This document shows, piece by piece, positions 51,380 to 59,855 of a stretch of 64,000 bases of DNA. This DNA is from Streptomyces aurantiacus. Lineage in GTDB: Bacteria > Actinomycetota > Actinomycetes > Streptomycetales > Streptomycetaceae. The notes below the pieces were generated by a model, which searched no databases, was not told the DNA's origin, and worked only from the letters and a program-made list of their open reading frames with translations. The translations under genes were made by a program, and so were the position numbers. The DNA lies in contig NZ_CP114283.1 of NCBI RefSeq assembly GCF_027107535.1, forward strand, positions 5,270,001 to 5,334,000, given 5' to 3'. Position 1 is the stretch's first letter, and each line of letters begins with the position of its first letter.

Positions 51380-51994
51380 ATGGGCAGCAAGAACTCCACA
51401 GCCGCCAAGCGCGCCGACGCCTTGCGCAGCATCGACGCGATCGTGCAGGCCGCCGCCGCATGCCTGGGACGTAACCCGGAGGCGAGCATGAGCGAGATCG
51501 CGCGTGTAGCGGGTGTGGGCCGGGTGACGCTGTATGCGCACTTCGCCTCCCGGGCAGAGGTCGTCGACGCGGCGATGAGCCGGGCCATCGACTGGGGCAA
51601 CGAGGCACTGGACGCGGTCGATCTGACCGGTGACCCGCTGCTCGCCCTCGCGCGTTACGTCGAGGCCGGCTGGCACCTGGTGGACCAGGCGCGGGCGCTG
51701 CTCGTCGCCGCGCAGAAGGAACTCTCCGCAGGACGCATCCGCGAACTGCACAGCGGGCCTGCCGCCCGGGTCGAGACACTGGTCGCCCGCGGCCGCGCCG
51801 AGGGCGTCTTCCGCTCGGACCTGCCGATCACGTGGCTGATCAATGTTCTGCACACGACCATGCACAGCGCCGCGGAGGAGATCCGCGCCGGCCGCCTCAC
51901 CTCCGACCGCGCCGCCCACCACATCACCGCCACGGTCCTCGCCGCCTTCACACCCCCGGGCACACCGGTACCCGAAACCGACGGCAGGGCATAA
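51380..51994 (+). CDS. TetR-family transcriptional regulator
   Basis: A 204-residue regulator: SIDAIVQAAAACLGRNPEAS, MSEIARVAGVGRVTLYAHFA, ASRAEVVDAAMSRAIDWG, followed by an all-helical ligand domain. ATG 51380 lies at the start of conserved sequence. It is divergent from the DHA2 transporter and is the likely repressor of that gene. Weak ribosome binding upstream suggests low expression or a leaderless message. Confidence 0.87.
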   Translation: MGSKNSTAAKRADALRSIDAIVQAAAACLGRNPEASMSEIARVAGVGRVTLYAHFASRAEVVDAAMSRAIDWGNEALDAVDLTGDPLLALARYVEAGWHLVDQARALLVAAQKELSAGRIRELHSGPAARVETLVARGRAEGVFRSDLPITWLINVLHTTMHSAAEEIRAGRLTSDRAAHHITATVLAAFTPPGTPVPETDGRA

Positions 51995-52248
51995 CACCGA
52001 CAGTCCACGCCGAAGGGCTCGGCACGGGAGGAGCCGCGGGCGGCCGGGGCGGGGCCACACGGGCCATCGGGCCCGCCCGTCACGGGATGCCTCGCGCGGC
52101 GAGATGGCCAAGGTCGTCATCACCTCGCAGACCGCCGAGATCTCCAGGATGAACAACCTCCTCGGCAGGAGCTGACCCACACCAGCAGTGGGGATGTGCC
52201 GGGACGGCCCGCACACCCCCACCGCCTGCCTCGCTCCACCTCTCTGGA

Positions 52249-52265
52249 ATACCCCCTAGGGGTAT
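52249..52265. promoter_or_regulatory. CsoR-like operator motif, copy 2
   Basis: ATACCCCCTAGGGGTAT has perfect seven-base arms around CTA and lies 60 bases before the DUF4396 start. It resembles copper- or metal-responsive CsoR-family sites. No csoR-type gene is visible in this window. Confidence 0.65.
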
Positions 52266-52324
52266 ATAGTTGTGGTGTGAGACACGCGCACGGGCCACAC
52301 TGGACGGGAATGGGGATGACGGTC

Positions 52325-52828
52325 ATGGACCACACCGCACACCACACCAGCACCGCTCACGACCACGCCGCACACCAGGTGAACGGCGGGCATGGCGGAG
52401 CGTCCTGGGGAACGGCGGCGAAAGCGACGTTGCACTGCCTGACCGGATGCGCGATCGGCGAGATCCTCGGCATGGTCATCGGCACCGCCCTGCTGTGGGG
52501 CAACGTACCCACCATGATCCTTGCGATCACCCTGGCCTTCGCCTTCGGCTACTCCTTCACCCTGTTCGCCCTGCGCAGGGCGGGCCTGGACTTCAAAAGC
52601 GCCGTCAAGGTTGCCCTGGCCGCGGACACCGTCTCCATCGCGATCATGGAACTCGTCGACAACGGCATCATCGCCCTCAGCGGCGCGATGGACGCCCACC
52701 TGTCCGACTCCTTGTTCTGGACGGCACTGCTCGGCGGCTTCGCCGTCGCATTCGTGATCACAACCCCGGTCAACAAGTGGATGATCGGCCGAGGCAAGGG
52801 CCACGCCGTCGTCCACGCCTACCACTGA
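52325..52828 (+). CDS. DUF4396-family membrane protein
   Basis: A 167-residue protein. The N-terminus is His-rich (MDHTAHHTSTAHDHAAHQ). Then come four hydrophobic helices, with KATLHCLTGCAIGEILGMVI, LAFAFGYSFTLFALRRAGLD, KVALAADTVSIAIMELVDNG and TALLGGFAVAFVITTPVN. This pattern matches DUF4396. ATGs at 52310 and 52316 are alternative starts. The His cluster, the CLTGC motif and the CsoR-like operator in its promoter suggest a role in copper or another soft metal, which is inference. Confidence 0.8.
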   Translation: MDHTAHHTSTAHDHAAHQVNGGHGGASWGTAAKATLHCLTGCAIGEILGMVIGTALLWGNVPTMILAITLAFAFGYSFTLFALRRAGLDFKSAVKVALAADTVSIAIMELVDNGIIALSGAMDAHLSDSLFWTALLGGFAVAFVITTPVNKWMIGRGKGHAVVHAYH

Positions 52829-52925
52829 CCTCCCACTGGGGCGCCTCGCAGCAGGGGACCGAGGGCGGCTGGTGCTGGATCTCCGCGGCCAGGCTCGTCT
52901 CGGTGGTGCGTCGGCCGAGGTAGTA
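52824..52925 (-). pseudogene. fragment of a SpoIIE-type phosphatase gene
   Basis: The minus strand encodes RTTETSLAAEIQHQPPSVPC then CEAPQWEVSG. It parallels [20 protein letters not shown] then [11 protein letters not shown] of the intact phosphatase at 55745-57238. Only about 33 codons remain, next to the ATP-binding gene. Confidence 0.6.
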
Positions 52926-52970
52926 GAAACCTGGAACGCCTCAAGCCGCCCGGTACGGCGGCGGACGCCG

Positions 52971-53480
52971 CTACTGGGGGTGGCGTCCGCCGATATGGCC
53001 TTCGGGATCGTCGAGCAGGGCGATGCGGGCGGTGATGCGTTTGCCGACCGTCTCCCGCTGGACCTCGAAACCCTGAGCGACAGCCATGACAATCTCCAGA
53101 CCGTGCTGCCCGACCCTGCCCACGTCAGCAGCGCGGGCCACCGGCAGAACCGGATCACTGTCCCAGACGACCACTTCCACCGCGGCGCCCACAATGCGCA
53201 GCTCCATCAGCACCGGTCCGGGAGCGTACTTCCGGGCGTTGGTCACCAGCTCGCTGACCACCAGCTGCGCCAAATCCATCGCGCGCGCCGACACCGGCAG
53301 GCCGTGCTCAGCCTGGACACGGGCGAGGAAACCCGCCGCACGGTGGCGCGCCTGAGCGATGACGGACCCGTCACCGTCCAAAGCGACCGTGTCTTCAATC
53401 GGATGGGCACCACACACCCCGCCGCCCTCACCCTCGGGAACTGCATCCACCGGGTCCACCTTGATTCTTCCCCCATTCAC
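52971..53480 (-). CDS. ATP-binding anti-sigma-type regulatory protein (RsbW-like)
   Basis: A 169-residue protein with the HATPase fold. The N-box is SARAMDLAQLVVSELVTNAR followed by KYAPGP. The G1-like part is VEVVVWDSDPVLPVARAAD, and a G2-like GRVGQHGLEIVMAVAQGFEV follows. It fits the stand-alone ATP-binding proteins of Streptomyces that bind sigma factors or STAS proteins and may phosphorylate the latter. It is divergent from the STAS gene at 53631 and is its likely partner. Confidence 0.85.
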   Translation of the reverse strand: MNGGRIKVDPVDAVPEGEGGGVCGAHPIEDTVALDGDGSVIAQARHRAAGFLARVQAEHGLPVSARAMDLAQLVVSELVTNARKYAPGPVLMELRIVGAAVEVVVWDSDPVLPVARAADVGRVGQHGLEIVMAVAQGFEVQRETVGKRITARIALLDDPEGHIGGRHPQ

Positions 53481-53630
53481 ACGCTGCGCTTACCCCACAC
53501 CCTCTCTCACATGTGCCTGTACTCCCGCTAAAATAGTGAACGGTTGTTCGCCGTATCGTCGGGGCAGGCTTGCAGCGCACAGCGTCTCGGATCCCCAGTC
53601 CCCCCGTCAGTGAGCACAGTCGAGGAATCG

Positions 53631-53999
53631 GTGACAGACAACACCCACAGAGCGCCCGAGCCCGGCCGGCTGTCGATCAGCCACACCACCGTTGACGGCA
53701 TCCGGGTAGTCACCCTGTGCGGTGAGATCGACCAGACCGTCAAGGACGAGTTCACCGAAGCCTTGCTGTCCCGTGACGGCGTGGCACCGCCGCGGGTGGT
53801 GGCGGACCTCAGCGGGGTGACCTTCATGGACTCCAGCGGCATCAACGTCTTCGTCTTCGCTCACCGGGCCGTGAGCAGCGCTCAGGGATGGCTACGCATC
53901 GCCGGCGCCCAGGAAGCCGTCCTGCGGGTTCTTCAGATCGTCGGCCTGGACGAAATCATCCCCTGCCACCCCACCCTCGAGCGGGCCCTGACCGCCTGA
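53631..53999 (+). CDS. STAS-domain anti-anti-sigma factor
   Basis: A 122-residue protein from GTG 53631 (GAGGAA upstream); a GTG at 53610 is possible. STAS landmarks are RLSISHTTVDGIRVVTLCGE, IDQTVKDEFTEALLS, and VVADLSGVTFMDSSGINVFV, whose DSSG serine is the usual phosphorylation site. LRIAGAQEAVLRVLQIVGLD ends the domain. It probably toggles binding of the ATP-binding protein under control of the SpoIIE-type phosphatase nearby. Its 3' end is duplicated, broken, at 54721. Confidence 0.88.
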   Translation: MTDNTHRAPEPGRLSISHTTVDGIRVVTLCGEIDQTVKDEFTEALLSRDGVAPPRVVADLSGVTFMDSSGINVFVFAHRAVSSAQGWLRIAGAQEAVLRVLQIVGLDEIIPCHPTLERALTA

Positions 54000-54225
54000 G
54001 CCTGTGAGCAGGGGTGAGTGGAAGGTCATGGCGTCTGGGTGACCGCCTGGATGAGCCGAGCGCACCAACAGTGCCGACGCCCGATGCTGGAGGAGAGACG
54101 TTCCGGGCGTTGGTGCCGGAATCCCTCGTGGTCGGCGAAGCGGCGGCTGTGCCTTGTCGAGGGGCCGATGGCCGCCGCAGCGCTGGGCATCCGTTCTGAT
54201 TCTTGGACTGGAATCCCCCAGTCCC

Positions 54226-54273
54226 CTCCCCGCCACCGCATGCTGAGGCCAGTCCACGGCGCGTGTGCGGGAC
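54226..54273 (+). repeat. 48-base dispersed repeat, copy B
   Basis: It matches 33486-33533 at 45 of 48 positions, in the same orientation and about 20.7 kb away. It lies in a 480-base stretch without other recognisable genes, between the STAS and ANTAR genes. Confidence 0.8.
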
Positions 54274-54483
54274 CGGCGGCAAGGGCACGCGTGGGTCATG
54301 TGACCCTCCCGACATACCGGTGCCCCGCGTGGCCGCTCCGGAGTAGGCGCTGCGGCGAACGCCAGCGCCTGCCACGGCTTCCACCGCTCACGCCCCAACG
54401 ACGACGCCGCCCCCGCCACCCCGGCCGAGGCCGCCGCGGACGCCGAGCGGTGGCGCAGCGAAGCCCAGCAGCTCAGAAAGGCG

Positions 54484-54711
54484 ATGAAGAACCGTCCCAC
54501 CATCGACATGGCACGCGGCATCCTGATGACGGCCTGGTCCTGCAGCCCCGACGACGCCTGGGAGATGTTGGTGACGGTCTCCCAGCACAGCAACACCAAA
54601 CTCCACGACGTGGCCGAAGCACTGGTAGCCGCGACAGCCCGTCAGGAACCACTCCCCGCAAAGCTGCAACACCATCTGGCACCCGCACTGGCCGCCCGAC
54701 GACGCGAATGA
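54484..54711 (+). CDS. ANTAR-domain protein, probably N-terminally truncated
   Basis: The 75 residues from ATG 54484 form an ANTAR RNA-binding domain: KNRPTIDMARGILMTAWSCS, DDAWEMLVTVSQHSNTKLHD, VAEALVAATARQEPLPAKLQ. The same frame is coding-like further up to a stop at 54301 (EAAADAERWRSEAQQLRKA, a coiled-coil run), but it offers no start codon there. The original start may therefore be lost. ANTAR proteins bind hairpin pairs in nascent RNA to prevent termination. Confidence 0.6.
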   Translation: MKNRPTIDMARGILMTAWSCSPDDAWEMLVTVSQHSNTKLHDVAEALVAATARQEPLPAKLQHHLAPALAARRRE

Positions 54712-54720
54712 ACCGGACGG

Positions 54721-54848
54721 GTGTCGGGCGCGGCGGGATGGCTGCGCATCGCCGGTGCTCAGGAAGCCGTCCTGCGAGTCGTTCAGATCGTCGCCCGGAC
54801 CAGCTCATCCCCTGCTACCCCACCGTCGAAAAGGCCCTTACCGCGTGA
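54721..54848 (+). pseudogene. duplicate of the STAS gene 3' end, frameshifted
   Basis: It encodes GWLRIAGAQEAVLRVVQIV, then after a one-base loss LIPCYPTVEKALTA stop. This closely matches the end of the intact STAS gene (GWLRIAGAQEAVLRVLQIVG, IPCHPTLERALTA). About 115 bases are duplicated 850 bases downstream of the original. Confidence 0.75.
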
Positions 54849-54849
54849 C

Positions 54850-55744
54850 TGTTCAAGGCCTTCCGGGCAGCGGTGCGAGCTGCTCTCGCCGGGTCTGCCC
54901 GGCTGCCACGTTCGGGCGAGGTCACTTGAGGGGGCCCGAGACCGCAGCAGTCACGGGCACGCATATTCCAGCTTGGCCCGACCGGGCCAAGCTGGATTCC
55001 GTACCGAAAAGCTGGTTACCCATCTGAGTACCCCGTCCGGCAGAGCGGCGGGTCGGCTGTCCTCGGCGCCCTTGCCGGCGCTGGGGATTGCGGTCGGCCA
55101 GAGCCCGCTCCCCGCAGCGAACGGTCCGCGGGCTCCGGCCGCGTCCTCGCGGCCGGATTTCGAGTGGGGCGACTCCCGCGCGCCCCAGGCCGCAAGGACG
55201 ATCCCGCGCGAGTTCTTGCGTCACAGGCAGACGCGAGCACTCGCGCACGGCGGTCGTCGCCCGCCACCGACGAAGGGCGGCGGCCGCCCCTTCAACTCTC
55301 CCAGCCCCGCCTTGATGCCGCCCCATTCCAACTCGGTCGGGCCGCCGTACTTTCCCTCCGTTCTCCGTGGCATCCACACCAGACAGCACCCCGGCAGCAT
55401 CCTCACCCCGCCTCTCAACGCAGTCTGACGTGTGCCAGAGATGAGCCGGCTTGCAACACCTCTCGCCGGCATCACCCACCTGGCGTCCTATCAAGCTCGC
55501 ACCTTCGCGGAACTCGCCGCCGAGTGGCCCCGCACCGGAAAACTGCGCGCCGATATCCGCACCGAGCTGGACCAACAGCCCGAGCACGTGCGAACCCCGC
55601 GCGCACAGGAATGAGGAGCGTGTCCGCCGGGTGGGCGGACCGTTGACGACGTAGCGCGCGTCGGGCTCCCTGTGCGGGTGCGCGTCGTGGGGCCCGAACC
55701 TCGCCCCGGTCTCAGGCCCCGTCCTTAAGTACCTGACACCTCCC
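54850..55744. other. nearly 900 bases without a recognised gene
   Basis: Apart from a strong hairpin at 54967-54996, I see no family-like frame. A short plus-strand run at 55441-55614 (ITHLASYQARTFAELAAEWP) looks protein-like but has no family or strong start. The right end borders the stop of the phosphatase gene. Confidence 0.45.
54967..54996. terminator. perfect 14-base inverted repeat
   Basis: TCCAGCTTGGCCCG and CGGGCCAAGCTGGA are separated by only two bases (AC). It lies 118 bases after the broken STAS copy. It could terminate transcription in either direction or extrude as a cruciform. Confidence 0.55.
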
Positions 55745-57238
55745 TTAGCGGGGCGGGTCGGATGCGTCTCCCGGTAGGTGCCGCTGCACCGCTGCTTCCA
55801 GCTCCCGGCGCACCGGCTCCGGCAGCGGCTGACCCAGGGCCCAGGCCATCAGGGATTCCGCGACCGAGAGCGGCTCGGTGCCGGTGCGCCGGGAGACGTC
55901 GCGGAGCACGTCGAGCCCTGCGGCCGGTGAAATGCCGTGAACCGCGATGAGAGCACCAATGGCCCGGTCGACCGCCACCTGGGAGTCGACCGTATGCGAG
56001 ACCTTCTCGTCGACTCTCTCCAGCCGATCTCCCCTGAGCAGGCTGGAGTTGCCCGGGCTTTCGTGCTGAGGGCCGTGCCAGTCAAGGCACAGGACGGTGG
56101 CGTCATCTCTGGGCGGCTGGCCGTTGTAGGCGTCGGCCACCGCGGCGACCAGCGTGCGGACCACCTCCCGCGGGTGATCGGCAGCCGTCGCGCGGATGAG
56201 GCCGGGCAGGTCGACGGTGTCTGCTTCGCGTTCCTGCATGCCGTCGGTGAAGAGCACGAGACGGTCACCGGGGCGCAGGTCGAGATCCTGCACCTGATAC
56301 GGGCCCTTGTGCGCTGCGACACCAAAGGGCAGGTTCACCGCCAGACGCAGTTCCTCGACCCTGCCGTCGCGCAGGCGCAGGGGCCAGGGGTGGCCGGCGT
56401 TGACGAGCTGGGCACCGCTGCCGTCCAGGGCGATGCGCACCAGCTGGCCGGTGGCGAAGGTCCGCCGGCCGTGGTCGAGGAGGGCCTGGTGGGTCTGGCG
56501 GGCCTGTTCGGCCAGACCGCTTCCGGCGCGGCGGGCGCCCCGGGAGGCGTTGACCAGAAGGGTCGCCATCAGTGAGGCGTCCACGTCGTGGCCCATGGCA
56601 TCGGTGACCGACAGGTGCAGGGTGTCCTGGTCGAGGGCGTAGTCGTAGGTGTCGCCGGCGATGTCGGAGGCCGGCACCAGGGCTCCGGCGAGATCGAATT
56701 CGGGAGCTTCGCAGGAGGGGGCCGAGGGCAGCAGCTGGCGCTGGATCTCCGCGGCCAGACTGACCGTGGTGGTGCGGTTGCCCCAGTGGTAGAGGTCGGT
56801 GAAGCGGCGGTCGGTGACGATGATGTACGCCAGCGCATGCGCCGCCTCCTCCACCTGCTCCAGCACGTCCTCGGTGACCTGGGTGAGGAACAGCTCCAGG
56901 ACACCGATGGCGTCCCCGCGATTGGTGACCGGGGCGAGCACCCGCCAGCCCTGCCCGTCCTCCGGTGCCTGGACGAGCCTCTGGGTGCGCAGAACCTCGT
57001 CATAGACGCTGCTGCCCGCGAGAGGGACCTGATCGGGATGGCGCTCCTCGTAGTGCGTGGCCGCCTGATCGCTGACCCGCAACAGGCGCCGGCCCACGAC
57101 ATCGACGAACAGGAACGACACGTACCGCGCCCCGAACCGCTCACGCAGATCACGCGCCACGACATCCAGCGAACGCACCGGCGCGGCATCCTCCGCCGCC
57201 GCCAGCACCTCCGCCAGCCCGAACCGATCAAGCAGCAC
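55745..57238 (-). CDS. GAF-SpoIIE phosphatase with C-terminal ANTAR-like domain
   Basis: A 497-residue signalling protein. A GAF-like sensor domain covers about 20-150 ([40 protein letters not shown]). The PP2C/SpoIIE phosphatase spans about 160-390 ([81 protein letters not shown]) with metal-binding aspartates. The end ([40 protein letters not shown]) resembles ANTAR. The phosphatase should dephosphorylate STAS proteins. A broken copy of part of this gene lies at 52824. Confidence 0.87.
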   Translation of the reverse strand: MLLDRFGLAEVLAAAEDAAPVRSLDVVARDLRERFGARYVSFLFVDVVGRRLLRVSDQAATHYEERHPDQVPLAGSSVYDEVLRTQRLVQAPEDGQGWRVLAPVTNRGDAIGVLELFLTQVTEDVLEQVEEAAHALAYIIVTDRRFTDLYHWGNRTTTVSLAAEIQRQLLPSAPSCEAPEFDLAGALVPASDIAGDTYDYALDQDTLHLSVTDAMGHDVDASLMATLLVNASRGARRAGSGLAEQARQTHQALLDHGRRTFATGQLVRIALDGSGAQLVNAGHPWPLRLRDGRVEELRLAVNLPFGVAAHKGPYQVQDLDLRPGDRLVLFTDGMQEREADTVDLPGLIRATAADHPREVVRTLVAAVADAYNGQPPRDDATVLCLDWHGPQHESPGNSSLLRGDRLERVDEKVSHTVDSQVAVDRAIGALIAVHGISPAAGLDVLRDVSRRTGTEPLSVAESLMAWALGQPLPEPVRRELEAAVQRHLPGDASDPPR

Positions 57239-57450
57239 TTCAGCCTCCCCAAGCCGCGAACCCTACTTACCGACACAGCAGGCCTCGCCGCTGCGGCCCC
57301 CCGCCTCAGCACCTGCGTGCTTGGCAAGAGACCCGATCACACGTCCTTACCCCGGACCACAGCCCGCAGCCCTCTTCCTCACCACACAACGAGACGGATG
57401 CATCACAGAACCGGCGCACGCCGGCCACAACCAGCAGCGGGCAGTGCCAG

Positions 57451-57822
57451 TCAGCCGGCCGGTTGGCGGAAGGCGTCGATCGCGGTGCGCACCTCGCGCG
57501 CACGCTTCCATTCGCCGTACCAGTCGGCGTCGTAGCTGCTGAAGCGCCGGAAGCGCAGCCCCGCCCCGGCCCGGAGCAGGGTGTGGGACCAGCCCGTGTC
57601 TTCCCTCCAGGTGAGCCGGAGACCGTCCGGGCCGGCGCAGCGGGACACGTCCCAGGTGAGCACCAGGTACATGAGCTCGCCGTACGCCCGGCCGGTGCGC
57701 TCCACCCGGACGATGCCCGGCGGAATGCCCCGGTCGGTGAGGGCCTGGTCGACGGCCTTGGCGTAGGACCAGTACGGCAGCAGGTCAGGGTCCAGGAGCC
57801 CCGGCGGGTTTCTGGATCAGGG
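57451..57822 (-). pseudogene. DUF6292-like protein lacking a start codon
   Basis: The frame LLPYWSYAKAVDQALTDRGI, PPGIVRVERTGRAYGELMYL, VLTWDVSRCAGPDGLRLTWR, EDTGWSHTLLRAG is well kept and resembles the DUF6292 family. Upstream it meets a stop after SRNPPGLLDPD with no ATG, GTG or TTG before PYWSYAK. Only an internal GTG at 57705 could start an 84-residue product. The gene has probably lost its 5' end. Confidence 0.5.
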
Positions 57823-58052
57823 GGCACCGGGCGTAGCCGGCCACAGCATGGCCGCTTCCATGCACTGCGGTGCAGCACCCTCTGCGCCCGCCCCCAGGTC
57901 ACCACCGACCCGGTGCCACGGCGGATGATCCGCAGAAGCGGCCTGCCCTCGTCGTCATCCATTTCACGGACGCGTACTGGTTCTGCCACCCGCACGGTCT
58001 CGCGGGAAGACAGAGCGTCAAGGGTGCAGACCGGCGGGGCCTGGCGGTGTCG

Positions 58053-58565
58053 TCAGCCCAGAACCTCCCGTAGCCAGGACCGTTCCGCGTGGCTGGTGGC
58101 GCGCGCGATGGTGAGCATGCCGCGACGGTAGGGGTCGCTGGTGTCCTCAGCGCGCAGTGGGCGCTCGCCGTCGTGGAAGAAGCTTGCGGGCTGCTGCAGG
58201 AATTCGAGGCGCCGACGCAATACCGCGTGCTGGTCGGCGGTGTCGGGGAGCTGGGAGAGGAAGGCCAGGATGGTGAAGTATCGGGTGCTGTCGCTGATGT
58301 CCAGGCCGCCGGCATCCCTCAGCCGGCGCAAGAGCTCGGTGCGGCCGGCGGCGGTCAGGCTCAGCGTATGCCGCTGGGCGGCCGAGGCGCCCGGCTCGGC
58401 TCTGCGATCCAGTAGCCCGGCGTTGACGAGTCGGTTGATTGCCGGATAGAGGCTGCCGTCACTGACCGGTCGGGCGTGGCCGGACAAGTACGCTATCCGA
58501 CGGCGCAGTTGGTAGCCGTGCAGCGGCCCGTTGGCCAGGAATCCCAGGATCGCGAGTTCCAGCAT
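58053..58565 (-). CDS. PadR-family transcriptional regulator
   Basis: A 170-residue protein from ATG 58565 (GAGAG upstream): MLELAILGFLANGPLHGYQL, RRRIAYLSGHARPVSDGSLY, PAINRLVNAGLLDRRAEPG, then a helical dimerisation C-terminus (LEFLQQPASFFHDGERPLRA). It is the PadR winged helix with a vir-type C-terminus. It is divergent from the isochorismatase-family gene with a large palindrome between, and probably represses both. Confidence 0.88.
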   Translation of the reverse strand: MLELAILGFLANGPLHGYQLRRRIAYLSGHARPVSDGSLYPAINRLVNAGLLDRRAEPGASAAQRHTLSLTAAGRTELLRRLRDAGGLDISDSTRYFTILAFLSQLPDTADQHAVLRRRLEFLQQPASFFHDGERPLRAEDTSDPYRRGMLTIARATSHAERSWLREVLG

Positions 58566-58581
58566 GCTGCTACTCTCGCAC

Positions 58582-58607
58582 ATCGAAACGAGGTACCTCG
58601 AACCGAT
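58582..58607. promoter_or_regulatory. PadR operator candidate
   Basis: A 26-base inverted repeat: outer ATCG/CGAT and a perfect core CGAGGTACCTCG, with three unpaired positions on each side. It occupies the 50-base space between the divergent PadR and isochorismatase genes. Confidence 0.7.
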
Positions 58608-58615
58608 GTAAGGAT

Positions 58616-59353
58616 ATGGGGATGTCGTACACCGAGGAATGGGTGACCGCGCGGGCGCGTGTCGCCTACGAGCACGGCCGGGCATCCTTCGATGTAAGGC
58701 CGGAGCGGACGGCGTTACTGGTCATCGACATGCAGGATGAATTCGTCCGACCCGGCTGGAGCCCCTACTGGGTGCCAGCGGCGACCCGGATGGCGCCAAG
58801 ACTGCGTCGACTGGTCGAGGGATGCCGTTCCGCCTCTGTCCCGGTGATCTGGACCATCTTCGACGACACGCATCTCGGACTGGACCGGCCGAAGGCCCTG
58901 CCTTACCTTCCGCACGCCGACACCGGCTGGCGTCGGCCGGGCCCAGCCGAGGTGTGGGACCAGATGGGTCGCCGCCCCGACGAGGCCCTGCTCCGCAAGC
59001 CCTCGTACGGCGCGTTCTACGACACCCCGCTCGATACGATGCTCCGCAACCTCGGCCGCGACACGGTCATTGTCACCGGAACGCTCACCAACTACTGCTG
59101 TGGCACCACAGCCCGGCAGGCATACGAGCGCGGCTACAAGGTCGTGTTCGGGGCAGATGTCACGGCCACCGACGACGAGTCTCGGCAAGAACCAGAACTC
59201 GCCGTCCTACGCAAAGGCTTCGCACTCGTCTTGACCGCCGAGGAGATCACGAACGAACTGGCCACAGCCGAGGCCCGCTTTCGAGAGGTAGCCGACAGGC
59301 AAACGTTGGCAGATGCGGCACTAGCGGCACATCCTGCGGAAGACCGGCACTGA
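58616..59353 (+). CDS. isochorismatase-family cysteine hydrolase
   Basis: A 245-residue protein; ATG 58616 or 58622 can start it. The catalytic triad is visible: Asp38 in ALLVIDMQDEFVRPG, Lys128 in EALLRKPSYGAF and the nucleophile Cys161 in VTGTLTNYCCGTTARQAY. The family includes N-carbamoylsarcosine amidases, nicotinamidases and isochorismatases; the substrate here is unknown. The very short distance to the PadR gene and the palindrome in between imply repression relieved by a substrate-like ligand. Confidence 0.87.
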   Translation: MGMSYTEEWVTARARVAYEHGRASFDVRPERTALLVIDMQDEFVRPGWSPYWVPAATRMAPRLRRLVEGCRSASVPVIWTIFDDTHLGLDRPKALPYLPHADTGWRRPGPAEVWDQMGRRPDEALLRKPSYGAFYDTPLDTMLRNLGRDTVIVTGTLTNYCCGTTARQAYERGYKVVFGADVTATDDESRQEPELAVLRKGFALVLTAEEITNELATAEARFREVADRQTLADAALAAHPAEDRH

Positions 59354-59855
59354 GCGTGAGTTGCAACGTCAGACCAGACCCGAGTGTCTTTTGTGAACGC
59401 ATAGCTCCTGACGGGCGGCGGCTGAGCGCCTTCCAGGCGGCCCTGGTCTTGTCCCCCGCGTCACCGTCGATGCCGCCGGTGTCGTAGCCGAACAATATTC
59501 TCGCTCGGCAAGTACGTATGGAGAACAGCACGGACCTCCTCCAGCGCCTGGTCCTTCGATTCCCGCCCACGACAGAGGAATCGGCGTACAACTCACCGTT
59601 GAAGTACAGCGCGATCACAGCCCAGTTGCCCATGCCCACTCCCCCTCGGCGCCGCCGACAGTCGTCCACAGCACAGCCGCCGGAACAAGAGCAATACAGA
59701 GGGCCCGGTTACCCGCGCCGCTGTGAAGCACCTCGTTCCGTGCCCCCGATGTCGCCTTGTCCTCCCGGGCGGTGAACGGGTGGGACCTCGATACGGACCG
59801 ACTGGCCAGCGCCGCGCAGCTGCCGGCGCACTTCGTCGCCTCCGACGTGCTGCGG
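59354..59855. other. 502-base gap with a probable decayed gene
   Basis: On the minus strand from ATG 59633, MGNWAVIALYFNGELYADSS looks like a real N-terminus. After about 22 residues another frame reads KDQALEEVRAVLHTYLPSEN then IVRL, suggesting a small protein broken by a frameshift. The plus strand from 59772 (NGWDLDTDRLASAAQLPAHF) also looks protein-like. Neither family is recognised. Confidence 0.4.

Noticed and set aside
54018..54848. A 276-residue plus-strand frame ending in STAS-like residues
   Set aside because: Only its last 15 residues are STAS-like, because it enters the duplicate after a frameshift. The rest overlaps the ANTAR gene in another frame.
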